Source: JAEUHM01 sp964538625
GTDB taxonomy: Bacteria; Verrucomicrobiota; Verrucomicrobiia; Verrucomicrobiales; Verrucomicrobiaceae
Length of the DNA stretch: 64,000 bases
Assembly: GCA_964538625.1 (NCBI GenBank)
Contig: CAZIGH010000004.1
Span: 62,001 to 126,000, forward strand
Reading direction: 5' to 3'
Below are positions 1 through 7,847 of the stretch, one piece after another. Numbering within the stretch: position 1 is the first letter of the stretch; each line of letters opens with the position of its first letter. The notes beneath the pieces are model-generated. The model saw only the letters and a program-made list of their open reading frames with translations. It did not search any database and was not told the DNA's origin. The position numbers and the translations under genes were made by a program.

Positions 1-416
1 GCTGGCTCACCAGAAGACTTGGCACCCTGGAGAGAGAGACTACCCGGAGCGACCTGACAGGTTACAAGTTCCACGCCATCTACCCAGAGGCCGCTGAGGG
101 ACTGCCGAGCATCCCGTTTCACAGAGAGTATGACTGAGCGAGCCGCGCCGGCAGGCAGAATGGCGGACATCGCCGCTTTGCCATAGGAGAAGTGGATTTT
201 CCCGTCAGATTGGAGTGAGAAACGAAGGTCTTCTGCCTCCAGCCAAATTGCAGGAGCGGAATCGGACGACACCCGCACGGCGACCGAGAAGTCGTTTACT
301 TTCTCCGCAGAAGGGAGGGTCAGGCGACCGACTGACAAATCAACCGGGCGCGGGGTCTCTACCTGAGCATTCAGCAGAAGAGCAGCAAAGAGGAAAGGAA
401 ACAGCCTGCGAAACAT
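1..416 (-). CDS. Secreted protein, N-terminal part (gene runs off left edge)
   Basis: Reading the minus strand from the ATG complement at 414-416 gives an uninterrupted 138 codons to the window edge with no stop. It opens with a clear signal peptide (MFRRLFPFLFAALLLNAQ) and continues as a beta-rich, soluble sequence with no family I recognise. The signal peptide and open frame are seen; export is inferred. The gene is divergent from the VapBC-like pair that follows. The C-terminal part lies outside the window, so no function is assigned. Confidence 0.65.
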   Translation of the reverse strand, partial: MFRRLFPFLFAALLLNAQVETPRPVDLSVGRLTLPSAEKVNDFSVAVRVSSDSAPAIWLEAEDLRFSLQSDGKIHFSYGKAAMSAILPAGAARSVILSVKRDARQSLSGLWVDGVELVTCQVAPGSLSLQGAKSSGEP

Positions 417-540
417 GGGAGGGGCGGAGGGAACAGCATTCCACCGCACTGTCTTGCGGACAACCAGCGAAGAGCGTGAGAAGAAAATGGAAAAGGAGTT
501 GAATGAGTCCAGGTCCCACCCATATTTATGGCCATATCAA

Positions 541-819
541 ATGAACATCGTCAAGACCACTATCGAGATCGACGAAGACAAGCTCGAGCGTGTCATGAGA
601 CTCGGCAACTTCAAAACCAGAAAGGACGCCATGGACTGGGCACTTACCGAAGCGGAACGGCTGGCCACACTGAACCACATCGCTGAGAATCCTTGGAGTG
701 CAGACATTCTGAAGGATGCCGTGGATGAAGACTATGACCCGATCGCGCTTCGCGGTGAGCCTGTGAAGTATTCCGAAGTGTTTCGCAAGGAGCGCCGCAG
801 GAAGTCGGGTGACAAGTAA
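541..819 (+). CDS. VapB-type antitoxin (type II TA)
   Basis: A 92-aa protein that begins with a short strand typical of VapB antitoxins (MNIVKTTIEIDEDKL), a ribbon-helix-helix-like N-terminus that would bind DNA, then a charged C-terminal tail of the kind that wraps the toxin. It lies 11 bp upstream of a PIN-domain toxin, so the pair should form one operon that represses itself. Start chosen at 541 because family members begin just before the TTIEID strand; in-frame ATGs at 415 and 487 would add unrelated sequence. No clear Shine-Dalgarno site is visible. Subfamily assignment is inference. Confidence 0.75.
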   Translation: MNIVKTTIEIDEDKLERVMRLGNFKTRKDAMDWALTEAERLATLNHIAENPWSADILKDAVDEDYDPIALRGEPVKYSEVFRKERRRKSGDK

Positions 820-830
820 GCCGCCGAGCC

Positions 831-1217
831 ATGGTTATTCTCATCGACTCCTGCTGGTACATTTCCCGAATCAAAAGAGGCATCGACTTTCGCCAGCAAC
901 TGCTGTCCGCCCTGCGCGCTGGAGAACTCTATAACTGCGGCGTAGTGAGGGCGGAAGTGCTTCGGGGCATCGGCAATCCAAGGCTCTACTCAGAGGTCGA
1001 AGCGTTCTTCAACATCATTCCGGAAGTGCCTGCGGATGCGAAACTCTGGCAACATGTGAGCCGCATGGCATGGGAGGTGGCGCGAGCTGGATTTTCACCT
1101 CCGCTCATGGACTTTGTCATCGCGGCCTGTGCACAGCGTGCGAGGGCGGCGATCATCACGTATGACAAACATTTTGAGCAAATCCCCGGTGCCAGGGTGC
1201 TGGGGGATCTGCCATAG
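831..1217 (+). CDS. VapC-like PIN-domain ribonuclease toxin
   Basis: A 128-aa PIN-domain protein. The acidic residues expected to bind Mg2+ can be placed: D6 (LIDSCWY), E42 (RAEVLRG), D94 (LMDFVIAA) and D112 (TYDKHF). VapC toxins cleave RNA, often tRNA or rRNA, and are held inactive by VapB. The gene follows the VapB-like antitoxin by 11 bp and is of normal length, so the module looks intact. Target RNA cannot be read from sequence. Confidence 0.85.
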   Translation: MVILIDSCWYISRIKRGIDFRQQLLSALRAGELYNCGVVRAEVLRGIGNPRLYSEVEAFFNIIPEVPADAKLWQHVSRMAWEVARAGFSPPLMDFVIAACAQRARAAIITYDKHFEQIPGARVLGDLP

Positions 1218-1234
1218 CTGGGCGGGATCCAACG

Positions 1235-1759
1235 ATGAAGCTCTTTTCCAAGATTCAGCAAGCCGCACTGAACGCACTCGTGATCGGAGGTCATGCGGCC
1301 ATCTCTTACGGCGTTCCGCGCTCAACGTTCGACCTGGATTTTTTGGCTAGGAAGGCGCAACGCGAGGAGTGGCGCAGCTTCATGCGATCTCTAGGCTACA
1401 CCTTATTCCACGAGACTGATCCGTTTCAGCAGTGGACACCGCCCGGCTCGGAGATTGCTGTGGACCTGATGCTGGTGGATGAAGGCACCTGGGCCAAAAT
1501 GGACATGGCCGCACGTACGATTCAAATGGGCGACACCTCCTTCCGTGTGGTCGCGCCGGCTCATCTGATCGCATTGAAGCTGCACGCCATGAAGTTTCGG
1601 CCCGGTGAGGAATCGAATAAAGACTGGAGCGATGTGGTGGAGTTGATTAAAGCCTGCCGCCTGGACCCCGGGTCTGAAGAACTGCTTTCCATCGTTCAAC
1701 GATATGCGAATGAGTTGACGCGTTCTCGGTACAATCAGCACTTTCATATACATGAATGA
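1235..1759 (+). CDS. AbiEii-like nucleotidyltransferase
   Basis: A 174-aa protein with the nucleotidyltransferase-fold signature: VIGGHAAISYG at about 16-26 followed by the DxD pair in TFDLDF (D33, D35), then a further acidic strand (AVDLMLVDE) and a helical tail. This pattern is shared by AbiEii/AbiGii and MNT-type toxins, which transfer nucleotides to tRNA or protein. It starts 17 bp after the VapC stop and its end overlaps the next small gene by 8 bp, suggesting translational coupling and a second toxin-antitoxin-like pair. A non-toxin nucleotidyltransferase role is possible. Confidence 0.7.
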   Translation: MKLFSKIQQAALNALVIGGHAAISYGVPRSTFDLDFLARKAQREEWRSFMRSLGYTLFHETDPFQQWTPPGSEIAVDLMLVDEGTWAKMDMAARTIQMGDTSFRVVAPAHLIALKLHAMKFRPGEESNKDWSDVVELIKACRLDPGSEELLSIVQRYANELTRSRYNQHFHIHE

Positions 1760-1961
1760 AGCATCCACACCCACGAAAAATGTGGTGGCAGACTTCGATC
1801 TGCCAGAGCCGCCTGCGGATATGCCGCTGCGCCCGGTGCAGCCCGTAGAATGGTCTGCGGTGGAAGAGCATTTCAGGCCATGGGTGCAGATGTGGCAGGA
1901 GCGCCCGGAATCCGAGGCCGATCGCCTACGCCGCAAGGTAGATGCGCCGTTTGAAATGTAG
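1752..1961 (+). CDS. Small hypothetical protein coupled to nucleotidyltransferase
   Basis: A 69-aa acidic protein with a proline-rich N-terminus (DLPEPPADMPLRPVQP) and a Trp-containing helix near the C-terminus. Its ATG lies inside the end of the nucleotidyltransferase gene (8-bp overlap), so it is probably co-translated with it. I do not recognise the family. By position it could be the antitoxin or a partner subunit, but there is no motif evidence. It ends 2 bp before the tadA stop on the other strand. Confidence 0.55.
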   Translation: MNEASTPTKNVVADFDLPEPPADMPLRPVQPVEWSAVEEHFRPWVQMWQERPESEADRLRRKVDAPFEM

Positions 1962-1963
1962 CC

Positions 1964-2545
1964 TCAGTTCGCCGCGCCCTTCACGTGGTCCTCGCCGGCC
2001 TGCCTACGGGCACGAGCATCGGCAAAGAAGCTCTTGAGCAAATGAACAGACTCATCTGAGAGAACGCCACTGGTGATCTCGCTACGGTGATTCAGATTGG
2101 GTGCCTGGAGCAAGTTCCAGAAGCCTCCCGCAGCACCGCCTTTCGGATCGACACAACCGAACACAACCCTGCGGATACGGCAATGAACGATGGCACCTGC
2201 GCACATGGGGCAGGGTTCCTTGGTCACGTAAAGGTCGCAGTTCTCGAGCCGCCAGTCCCCTATGGCACTCTCCGCCTGCGTCAGGGCCAGCATCTCGGCG
2301 TGGGCGGTGGCGTCTTTGAGCGTTTCCACCTGGTTCCACGCACGGGCGATGATACGCCCTGAGTGAACGATGACCGCCCCTATGGGCACCTCGTGCTGCG
2401 AGGCAGCTTTCCGCGCCTGACGCAGCGCCTCCCTCATGAAGTGCTCGTCGTCGCTGGGGGTAATGATGGTGCTTTCCACCACCCATGATGAAACGGCGGC
2501 TGGCAGGTTGCAATCAGCTTCCAGCGGGGCATGATCGAGATGCAT
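1964..2545 (-). CDS. tadA: tRNA adenosine(34) deaminase
   Basis: Converts A34 to inosine in the anticodon of tRNA-Arg(ACG), needed to read CGN codons. The cytidine/deoxycytidylate-deaminase zinc site is complete: HAE at 82-84 (H82 ligand, E84 catalytic) and PCPMC at 111-115 (C112, C115). The core starts at DEHFMREALRQA. Start uncertain: the ATG complement at 2543-2545 gives 193 aa and shares a CATG with the rpe start; GTG codons at 2482 or 2479 would give about 171 aa, closer to typical TadA, and leave a normal divergent gap. No Shine-Dalgarno site settles it. Confidence 0.9.
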   Translation of the reverse strand: MHLDHAPLEADCNLPAAVSSWVVESTIITPSDDEHFMREALRQARKAASQHEVPIGAVIVHSGRIIARAWNQVETLKDATAHAEMLALTQAESAIGDWRLENCDLYVTKEPCPMCAGAIVHCRIRRVVFGCVDPKGGAAGGFWNLLQAPNLNHRSEITSGVLSDESVHLLKSFFADARARRQAGEDHVKGAAN

Positions 2546-3218
2546 GGATTGCAAAACACCGATCATCCTTCCGTCATTGCTGGCCGCCGACTGGGCCAAG
2601 GCTGGCGCAGAAGTAGCCCGCGCCGAGGCAGCGGGTGCCACTTGGCTTCACTTGGACGTGATGGACGGCAACTTTGTGGACAACATCAGCTTCGGCCCGC
2701 AGATGATCGCCTCCATTCGCAAACAGACGAAGATGATCTTTGACGTGCATCTTATGATTCAGCGCGCGGACCACTACCTGGAGCGCTTTGTCAAAGCCGG
2801 AGCCGATAGCATCACCATCCATGTGGAGGCAGATTACGACAGTGATGTGGAGAAGACCCTGAAGCGGATCCGCGCCAGTGGCATCAAGTGCGGACTGGCC
2901 ATCAATCCCGCCACTCCTTTCGAGGCCACCATCCCGTTTCTCAAAGACATCGACCTCTTTCTGGTCATGACCGTTCTGCCGGGCTTCGGCGGCCAGCCAT
3001 TCATGGAAAAAGAAACCATGCCCAAGCTCCAGGCCGCTCACGATTATCGGGAGTCACACGGTCTATCCTATCATCTGCAGGTCGATGGCGGCATCTACAC
3101 CCACACTGCCCCCATAGCCCGGAAGCACGGCGCCAACCTCTTCGTCTGCGGCACTTCATCCTTTGGCCCACCGGACATGAAGTCCGCCATGGCCGAGCTG
3201 GCAGCCGCAGTCGCATGA
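2544..3218 (+). CDS. rpe: Ribulose-phosphate 3-epimerase
   Basis: Interconverts ribulose 5-phosphate and xylulose 5-phosphate in the pentose phosphate pathway. The 224-aa TIM barrel shows the family motifs in order: ILPSLLAADWA near the N-terminus, HLDVMDGNFVDNISFGP with the metal-binding His and Asp, DVHLMI, MTVLPGFGGQ, and LQVDGGI with the second catalytic Asp. Start at 2544 fits the family N-terminus. The stop is 3 bp before the cupin gene, so rpe heads a tight three-gene run. Transaldolase, another pentose-phosphate enzyme, lies about 49 kb away at 51437. Confidence 0.96.
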   Translation: MDCKTPIILPSLLAADWAKAGAEVARAEAAGATWLHLDVMDGNFVDNISFGPQMIASIRKQTKMIFDVHLMIQRADHYLERFVKAGADSITIHVEADYDSDVEKTLKRIRASGIKCGLAINPATPFEATIPFLKDIDLFLVMTVLPGFGGQPFMEKETMPKLQAAHDYRESHGLSYHLQVDGGIYTHTAPIARKHGANLFVCGTSSFGPPDMKSAMAELAAAVA

Positions 3219-3221
3219 GCT

Positions 3222-3623
3222 ATGGCCAGAACGCTCAAAGTGCTTCACGTCAGGGAGGGAGACGGCACGGACGTCCGCAGGCTGGGACCTTATCAGATCG
3301 AGTCACTTATCCCCGAGGCGGATGAAGCAGCAGGCACGGCGTATCGTGTCCGCATCGAGCCACACCAGCGCACCAGCGTGAGCTATCATCAAGTGGCCGA
3401 AGAGTATTACTACGTGCTCAGTGGCAGCGGCACCGCCATACTGAATGGCGTGGAGTATGAGCTGCGTGCGGGCGACTTCCTGCGCCTCCCCCCGGGCACC
3501 ACTCATGGATTTGTGACAGGTGAGGAACCCCTGTTGATGTTGGACATTCACTCACCCGGTTCGCGCCCAAATCGGGATGTGTACTTCGTGGGTGAAACGC
3601 CGGAGGGGTTCACCGCACAATGA
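3222..3623 (+). CDS. Cupin-domain protein
   Basis: A 133-aa single-domain cupin. The first cupin motif region reads SVSYHQVAEEYYYVLSGSG and the second GDFLRLPPGTTHGF, giving candidate metal ligands (His, Glu, and the His of TTHGF). Such proteins bind small molecules, sugars or metals; the substrate cannot be inferred. It starts 3 bp after rpe and overlaps the following hydrolase by 4 bp (ATGA), so it is surely co-transcribed with both. A role in sugar-phosphate metabolism is only suggested by rpe. Confidence 0.85.
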   Translation: MARTLKVLHVREGDGTDVRRLGPYQIESLIPEADEAAGTAYRVRIEPHQRTSVSYHQVAEEYYYVLSGSGTAILNGVEYELRAGDFLRLPPGTTHGFVTGEEPLLMLDIHSPGSRPNRDVYFVGETPEGFTAQ

Positions 3624-4441
3624 GAGCACTCATGCTGTTGTTGGCAGGCACCCTTTTGCATGCTCAGCAGAACTTGAACGAACTCGCAGCGGATCTCACC
3701 GTGCCGCTGCTGTCAGAAGGCAAACCGTCCCCAGGGAAGAGGGTGAAGCTCCTCGATGCCAAGGCTGCGCCCCTGCTTTACCTCCCCGTGGACTGGACCC
3801 CACAGAGAAAATGGCCGGTCATCTTCGAGTACCCAGGAAACGGCGGCTACTCCAACCCCCTGGGGGATACCAGTGACGGCTTAGCCGAGGGCTGCGTTAT
3901 GGGTTATGGGCTTAGTGGCGGTGAAGGCATCATCTGGGTGAGCCTTCCATTCGTGAACGCAGACGGCACGGAGGCGACCACATGGTGGGGAGACATTCCA
4001 TCCACCAAGCGTCTGTGCCTGGACGCAGTGGGAAGAGTCCTGAGAGACTTCGCCGGCGATGAAAAGAGGCTCATCCTCGCTGGGTTCTCGCGTGGAGCCA
4101 TCGCTTGCAACTACATCGGACTGCATGATGACGAAATGGCCGCCCTGTGGTGCGGCATGATCTGCCACAGCCATTACGACGGAGTGAGGGAAACGTGGCC
4201 CTATCCTGAGGCGAATCGCGCCTCGGCTTTGGCGAGACTGAAAAGACTCGGCACACGCCCGCAGTGGATCAGCCATGAGCAATCGACTCACTCCATCGAA
4301 GTCTGGCTCAAAAGCACTGGCCTTCCGGGAAGGTGGACGTTTGAGCCTCTGCCATTTCCCAATCACACCGCCAAGTGGACGCTGTGTGAAACGGAACTCC
4401 GACGCAAGGCAAGAACTTGGTTGCAACAGATTATCGAATAG
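3620..4441 (+). CDS. Secreted alpha/beta-hydrolase fold protein
   Basis: A 273-aa protein with a short signal peptide (MRALMLLLAGTLLHA) and a serine-hydrolase nucleophile elbow, LAGFSRGA (GxSxG). A conserved WPVIFEYPGNGG strand and a His near the C-terminus (PFPNHTAKW) are good candidates for the oxyanion region and catalytic His. Probably an extracytoplasmic esterase; substrate unknown. It overlaps the cupin stop by 4 bp. Confidence 0.75.
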   Translation: MRALMLLLAGTLLHAQQNLNELAADLTVPLLSEGKPSPGKRVKLLDAKAAPLLYLPVDWTPQRKWPVIFEYPGNGGYSNPLGDTSDGLAEGCVMGYGLSGGEGIIWVSLPFVNADGTEATTWWGDIPSTKRLCLDAVGRVLRDFAGDEKRLILAGFSRGAIACNYIGLHDDEMAALWCGMICHSHYDGVRETWPYPEANRASALARLKRLGTRPQWISHEQSTHSIEVWLKSTGLPGRWTFEPLPFPNHTAKWTLCETELRRKARTWLQQIIE

Positions 4442-4498
4442 GCCAGCAGGGCGAGAGCGAGGGACAAATAAGCCCAGTGGCAGAGTCAGACCACCATT

Positions 4499-4519
4499 GA
4501 GATGGAAGATCTCCATCTC
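4499..4519. terminator. Hairpin between convergent genes (weak terminator candidate)
   Basis: An 8-bp perfect inverted repeat, GAGATGGA / TCCATCTC, with a 5-nt loop, placed 57 bp after the hydrolase stop and between convergent genes. No U-run follows on either strand, so intrinsic termination is doubtful. The rest of 4442-4626 shows nothing I recognise. Confidence 0.3.
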
Positions 4520-4626
4520 TCAGGGCGCCAGCAACAAGACACGCCACAGTGAAGTGCCAAAGACGCGGGCTGGGGATGATCCCATCATGTCAAACCTTGA
4601 TGCCTGACCCGCATGGTGCCCCCTAC

Positions 4627-5154
4627 TCACTCATGCCGCTGCGGCACCTTGGCGAACTTACTGGTTTCATAACCGGTTACCTTCAACCGCTGCATGATGC
4701 CCGCATACGTCGCCTCGTCCATCTGCGGCTTGCGGCTGAGCACCCAGCCCAGCTTGCGGTTTGGGTAGCCTATGACGGCCCATTCATAGTTCTTGTCGAG
4801 GTCGATGACCAGAAACGGAACGCGGAAAGGCCACAGGAACTGCACACGCCACTCGGCATTGGTCTCCTTGTTCTTCACCCAGGCGATGCCCTTCCACTCT
4901 TCCAGCGGGGCATCCAACGTGCCGCGGCGGAAGAGGTAAGTGTTGTCAATACGCCCATCCTCCCGGAGCTTGTAACGATCCAGAGTGCCCACTTTGCCCT
5001 TCTCCAAAGAGTAGGGAATGTGGGCAATCACATACCAGTCGCCCATGAAACGCGGGAGATCGAGATGAGGCACGGTAGGTGGTGGCTTCATGGTAGAGGA
5101 GCAGGAGATGAGGCCAGCACAGAGCACTAGCGCGAGGATAAACATCCACTTCAT
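4627..5154 (-). CDS. blc: Outer-membrane lipocalin (Blc-like lipoprotein)
   Basis: A 175-aa bacterial lipocalin. The N-terminus is a lipoprotein signal with lipobox LISC (lipidated C18). The lipocalin hallmark follows as FMGDWYVIAHIPYSLEKG, with the conserved G-x-W, and later strands NTYLFRRGTL, WRVQFLWPF, FLVIDLDKNYEWAVIGYP match Blc. E. coli Blc binds lysophospholipids and fatty acids at the outer membrane. It converges on the hydrolase gene. Length is typical. Confidence 0.92.
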   Translation of the reverse strand: MKWMFILALVLCAGLISCSSTMKPPPTVPHLDLPRFMGDWYVIAHIPYSLEKGKVGTLDRYKLREDGRIDNTYLFRRGTLDAPLEEWKGIAWVKNKETNAEWRVQFLWPFRVPFLVIDLDKNYEWAVIGYPNRKLGWVLSRKPQMDEATYAGIMQRLKVTGYETSKFAKVPQRHE

Positions 5155-5207
5155 GAAATGTGGAACGAACCCGGCGCACGACGGGAAACGTTCGCTTTCA
5201 ATGAACC

Positions 5208-5360
5208 ATGAATGGAGTGAAGAAAGCCAACCTGCCCGTGAAGACCTGCGTTCATTGTGGCCGCCCGTTCACCTGGCGGAAGAAATGGGAGCGCTGCTGG
5301 GATGACGTGCGCTTTTGCAGTGAGGCCTGCCGCAGAGGCAAAACACCGCGCCGCGCATGA
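5208..5360 (+). CDS. DUF2256 small zinc-ribbon-like protein
   Basis: A 50-aa protein with two CxxC-type pairs: CVHC (C14, C17) and CSEAC (C37, C41), around the highly conserved block GRPFTWRKKWERCWDDVRFCS. This is the DUF2256 signature. The four cysteines probably bind zinc; the function of the family is not established. Its stop overlaps the start of the next gene (ATGA at 5357-5360), so the two are translationally coupled. Confidence 0.88.
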   Translation: MNGVKKANLPVKTCVHCGRPFTWRKKWERCWDDVRFCSEACRRGKTPRRA

Positions 5361-5845
5361 AGGATTTCGTATGCCACTTTGCAGCAAGTACGGTCGTGAA
5401 CGCCACGCCCGAGGCGCTCTTTGCTTTTCATCGTAATCCCATCAACCTCACGGAGGTCATGCCTCCCACTCTTCAACTCGTGAATCTCACAACGGACGGT
5501 CCGGCGGAAGAGGGCCGACTGATTGAGATTCACTGCCGGGACTGGTTCATCATCCCCATGCACTGGCGTTGTCGCTGGAAGAAGGTCAATGCTCCCCATC
5601 TCCTCGTGGATGAAATGCTTTCCGGGCCGTTCCGCGTCTTCGAGCACGAACATCACTTTGAGCGTCTGGACCCAAACCGCACCCGGCTCACAGACCGCCT
5701 TACGTTCGCATGGGGTCGCGGTTGGTGGGGACGAGTCATCTCGGAAGTCTTTGTCCGCAGCTACCTGATCTTGTTGTTCAAATGGCGTCACTTTAAGACG
5801 CGCCGCTGGGCGATGCGCCGTATGGAGGGTCCAGGAGCTGGCTGA
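5357..5845 (+). CDS. SRPBCC-family (START-like) ligand-binding protein
   Basis: A 162-aa protein with the pattern of SRPBCC/polyketide cyclase-like domains: an N-terminal strand with INATPEALFAFHRNPINL-like spacing, a central beta sheet (WRCRWKKVNAPHLLVDEMLSGPF), and a long C-terminal helix (ISEVFVRSYLILLFKWRHFKTRR). Such proteins bind hydrophobic ligands in a deep cavity. It overlaps the DUF2256 gene by 4 bp. Ligand unknown. Confidence 0.8.
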   Translation: MKDFVCHFAASTVVNATPEALFAFHRNPINLTEVMPPTLQLVNLTTDGPAEEGRLIEIHCRDWFIIPMHWRCRWKKVNAPHLLVDEMLSGPFRVFEHEHHFERLDPNRTRLTDRLTFAWGRGWWGRVISEVFVRSYLILLFKWRHFKTRRWAMRRMEGPGAG

Positions 5846-5992
5846 ATGCGCTGAGATGCCGGTCCGGTGAGTGGTGGCAGGTTCGGCGTGTCTTGGCCTT
5901 GTTGGCGGGTTCCGCCGCTGATCCGAGTGAAGTGAGTTCCTGACCTCAAAGATGATGGAGCCGTTTGAAAAGCTGGAAAATATAAATAACGC

Positions 5993-6020
5993 TTGATATT
6001 ACAGCTGACAGTGTTATTAT
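5993..6020 (+). promoter_or_regulatory. Candidate sigma-70 promoter
   Basis: TTGATA (5993-5998) and TATTAT (6015-6020) are separated by 16 bp. The expected transcription start would fall within a few bases of the ATG at 6029, which implies a leaderless or nearly leaderless message. The rest of 5846-6028 holds nothing recognised. Assigned by eye. Confidence 0.4.
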
Positions 6021-6028
6021 CACTAGGC

Positions 6029-6472
6029 ATGATCGCCGCTCGTCCCATTTCAGAAGTTCAGCGAGTCGAAAGCACCGCCGCTCAGGTGCGTCGGGGGCGT
6101 TCATTCCAGCGTCGCTATCGGCTGCTGATAGGGGCGGCATCGTTGCTTCTCGCATTCATTTCGCTCTTCGCCTTCGTTGGGGTGATGGGTTGGATGTTTG
6201 TCGTCGGGGATCGGAGTCTTGGTTATCTGTCACTGGGCTTTCTGGGAGGGTTCTTGTTTTTCCGTGCATTGACGTGGTGTCTCACTCACCATCTCCGCTG
6301 CCAGCTCTGTCATGGGCATGTGTTGCGAGATCGTGGATGCCACAAACATCGGGACGCAACTAAGCTCCCGCTGCTCAGTCATCGTCTTTCCGTGGCGTGG
6401 ATGGTGGTCGTGAAGCGTGCTTTCACCTGCATGTATTGTGGCACGGCCTTTCGATTGAAGAGGAGAGATTGA
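6029..6472 (+). CDS. Small membrane protein with two Cys pairs
   Basis: A 147-aa protein with two predicted membrane helices (about LLIGAASLLLAFISLFAFVGVMGW and LGYLSLGFLGGFLFFRAL) followed by a soluble tail holding CQLC and CMYC pairs, likely a zinc ribbon. I do not recognise the family. ATG 6029 is chosen over an in-frame TTG at 5993 because a promoter-like element overlaps the TTG. Confidence 0.65.
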   Translation: MIAARPISEVQRVESTAAQVRRGRSFQRRYRLLIGAASLLLAFISLFAFVGVMGWMFVVGDRSLGYLSLGFLGGFLFFRALTWCLTHHLRCQLCHGHVLRDRGCHKHRDATKLPLLSHRLSVAWMVVVKRAFTCMYCGTAFRLKRRD

Positions 6473-6509
6473 CCTTGGCGAATCTGGTTGGCAGGGCTAA
6501 GGGGAGGTC

Positions 6510-7847
6510 ATGTCTTTTGCCGAATTTGCTTCATGGTTGTCGGGACTGGTCTGGGGCGTGCCGCTGATCGTACTGTTGTTTGGGACGCACCTTTTTCTGA
6601 CCATTCGCACCGGTTTCATACAGAAACATATAGGGAGGGCGATTCGCATTTCTTTTTCCGGGGAGAAGGACGGTCAGGGTGATGTATCGCAGTTCGGAGC
6701 ACTGGCCACGGCGCTTGCGGCCACTATTGGAACAGGAAACATCATCGGTGTCTCGAGTGCCATCGTAGCCGGTGGCCCGGGAGCCGTGTTCTGGATGTGG
6801 CTCACGGGCGTTTTCGGCATAGCCACCAAATACTCTGAGGCCGTGCTATCGGTGAAGTATCGGGTGCAGATGCCGGATGGCACTTACGCTGGCGGGCCCA
6901 TGTATGTGCTGGAACGCGGGCTTGGTATGAAGTGGCTCGGTGTGATCTTCGCCATCTTCACCGCCATCGCGGCATTCGGCATTGGCAACATGGCGCAGGC
7001 GAACTCCGTCGTAGAGTTGCTCAAAGAAAAGCTCAATCCCTCCTCCGAGATGACGCTGCGCTGGATCGCTGGTTCGGTGCTTGCGGCGCTCACGGCGGTG
7101 ACCGTTCTGGGCGGTGTAAAAAGCATCGCAAAGGTGTGCAGCGTGCTGGTTCCTTTCATGGCCGCAGGTTACGTTATCGGTTGTCTCATCGTGCTCATCC
7201 ACAACTTCGGTGCACTGCCTCAAGCCTTCTCGGACATCTGGAACGGCGCGTGGGGAGGGCAGGCCGCAGTGGGAGGTTTCCTGGGTGCCACGATCAAGCA
7301 AGCCGTGCAGGCAGGCATCGCACGCGGACTGTTTTCCAATGAGTCCGGTCTTGGCAGTGCACCCATTGTAGCCGCAGCGGCACAGACGCGAAATCCCGTG
7401 CGGCAGGCGCTTGTCTCCGCCACGGGCACCTTCTGGGACACGGTGGTGATTTGCGCACTGACTGGGCTGGTCATCGTGAGCAGCGGTCACTGGAAGGAGG
7501 GACTGAGCAAGGCAGCGCTTACCAGTGCAGCTTTCGGTGATTTGGGTGCCCTGGGAGGAACCTTTCTCGTTTTCGGGCTGGCCACGTTTGTCTTTTCCAC
7601 CATTCTCGGCTGGAGCTACTACGGGGAAAGGGCAGTGGAATATCTGCTGGGTCAGAGGGCCATCAAGCCCTACCGCGTTCTCTGGGTGGCGGTGGTGCTC
7701 TTTGGAGCCGTGCAACCGGCCAGCGCCGTGTGGGATTTTTCGGATGCTGCGAATGGTCTGATGGCCATCCCCAACCTCATCGCCCTCATCGCGCTCAGTA
7801 GCGTCATCGCTGCCGAGACGAGGGCGCATAAAGACGAGTTCAAGTGA
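6510..7847 (+). CDS. Sodium:alanine/glycine symporter (AgcS family)
   Basis: A 445-aa multi-pass membrane protein of the alanine or glycine:cation symporter family. Recognised by GTHLFLTIRTGFIQ at the N-terminus, the glycine-rich ATIGTGNIIGVSSAIVAGGPGA, the KYSEAVLSVKYR block, and RGLFSNESGLGSAPI in the C-terminal half. It imports small amino acids with Na+. A purine-rich AGGGGAGGT precedes the ATG by a few bases, one of the few clear ribosome-binding sites in the window. Its stop overlaps the next gene by 4 bp. Confidence 0.93.
   Translation: MSFAEFASWLSGLVWGVPLIVLLFGTHLFLTIRTGFIQKHIGRAIRISFSGEKDGQGDVSQFGALATALAATIGTGNIIGVSSAIVAGGPGAVFWMWLTGVFGIATKYSEAVLSVKYRVQMPDGTYAGGPMYVLERGLGMKWLGVIFAIFTAIAAFGIGNMAQANSVVELLKEKLNPSSEMTLRWIAGSVLAALTAVTVLGGVKSIAKVCSVLVPFMAAGYVIGCLIVLIHNFGALPQAFSDIWNGAWGGQAAVGGFLGATIKQAVQAGIARGLFSNESGLGSAPIVAAAAQTRNPVRQALVSATGTFWDTVVICALTGLVIVSSGHWKEGLSKAALTSAAFGDLGALGGTFLVFGLATFVFSTILGWSYYGERAVEYLLGQRAIKPYRVLWVAVVLFGAVQPASAVWDFSDAANGLMAIPNLIALIALSSVIAAETRAHKDEFK

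Noticed and set aside
3..137. Plus-strand open frame at the left edge ending in TGA
   Set aside because: The minus strand here carries a continuous frame with signal peptide, which explains the region better.
415..540. N-terminal extension of the VapB-like protein
   Set aside because: Extra residues are not antitoxin-like and would overlap the minus-strand gene start; ATG 541 fits the family.
6846..7829. Long minus-strand open frame inside the AgcS gene
   Set aside because: Shadow of a strongly supported transporter; composition His/Arg-rich with no family.
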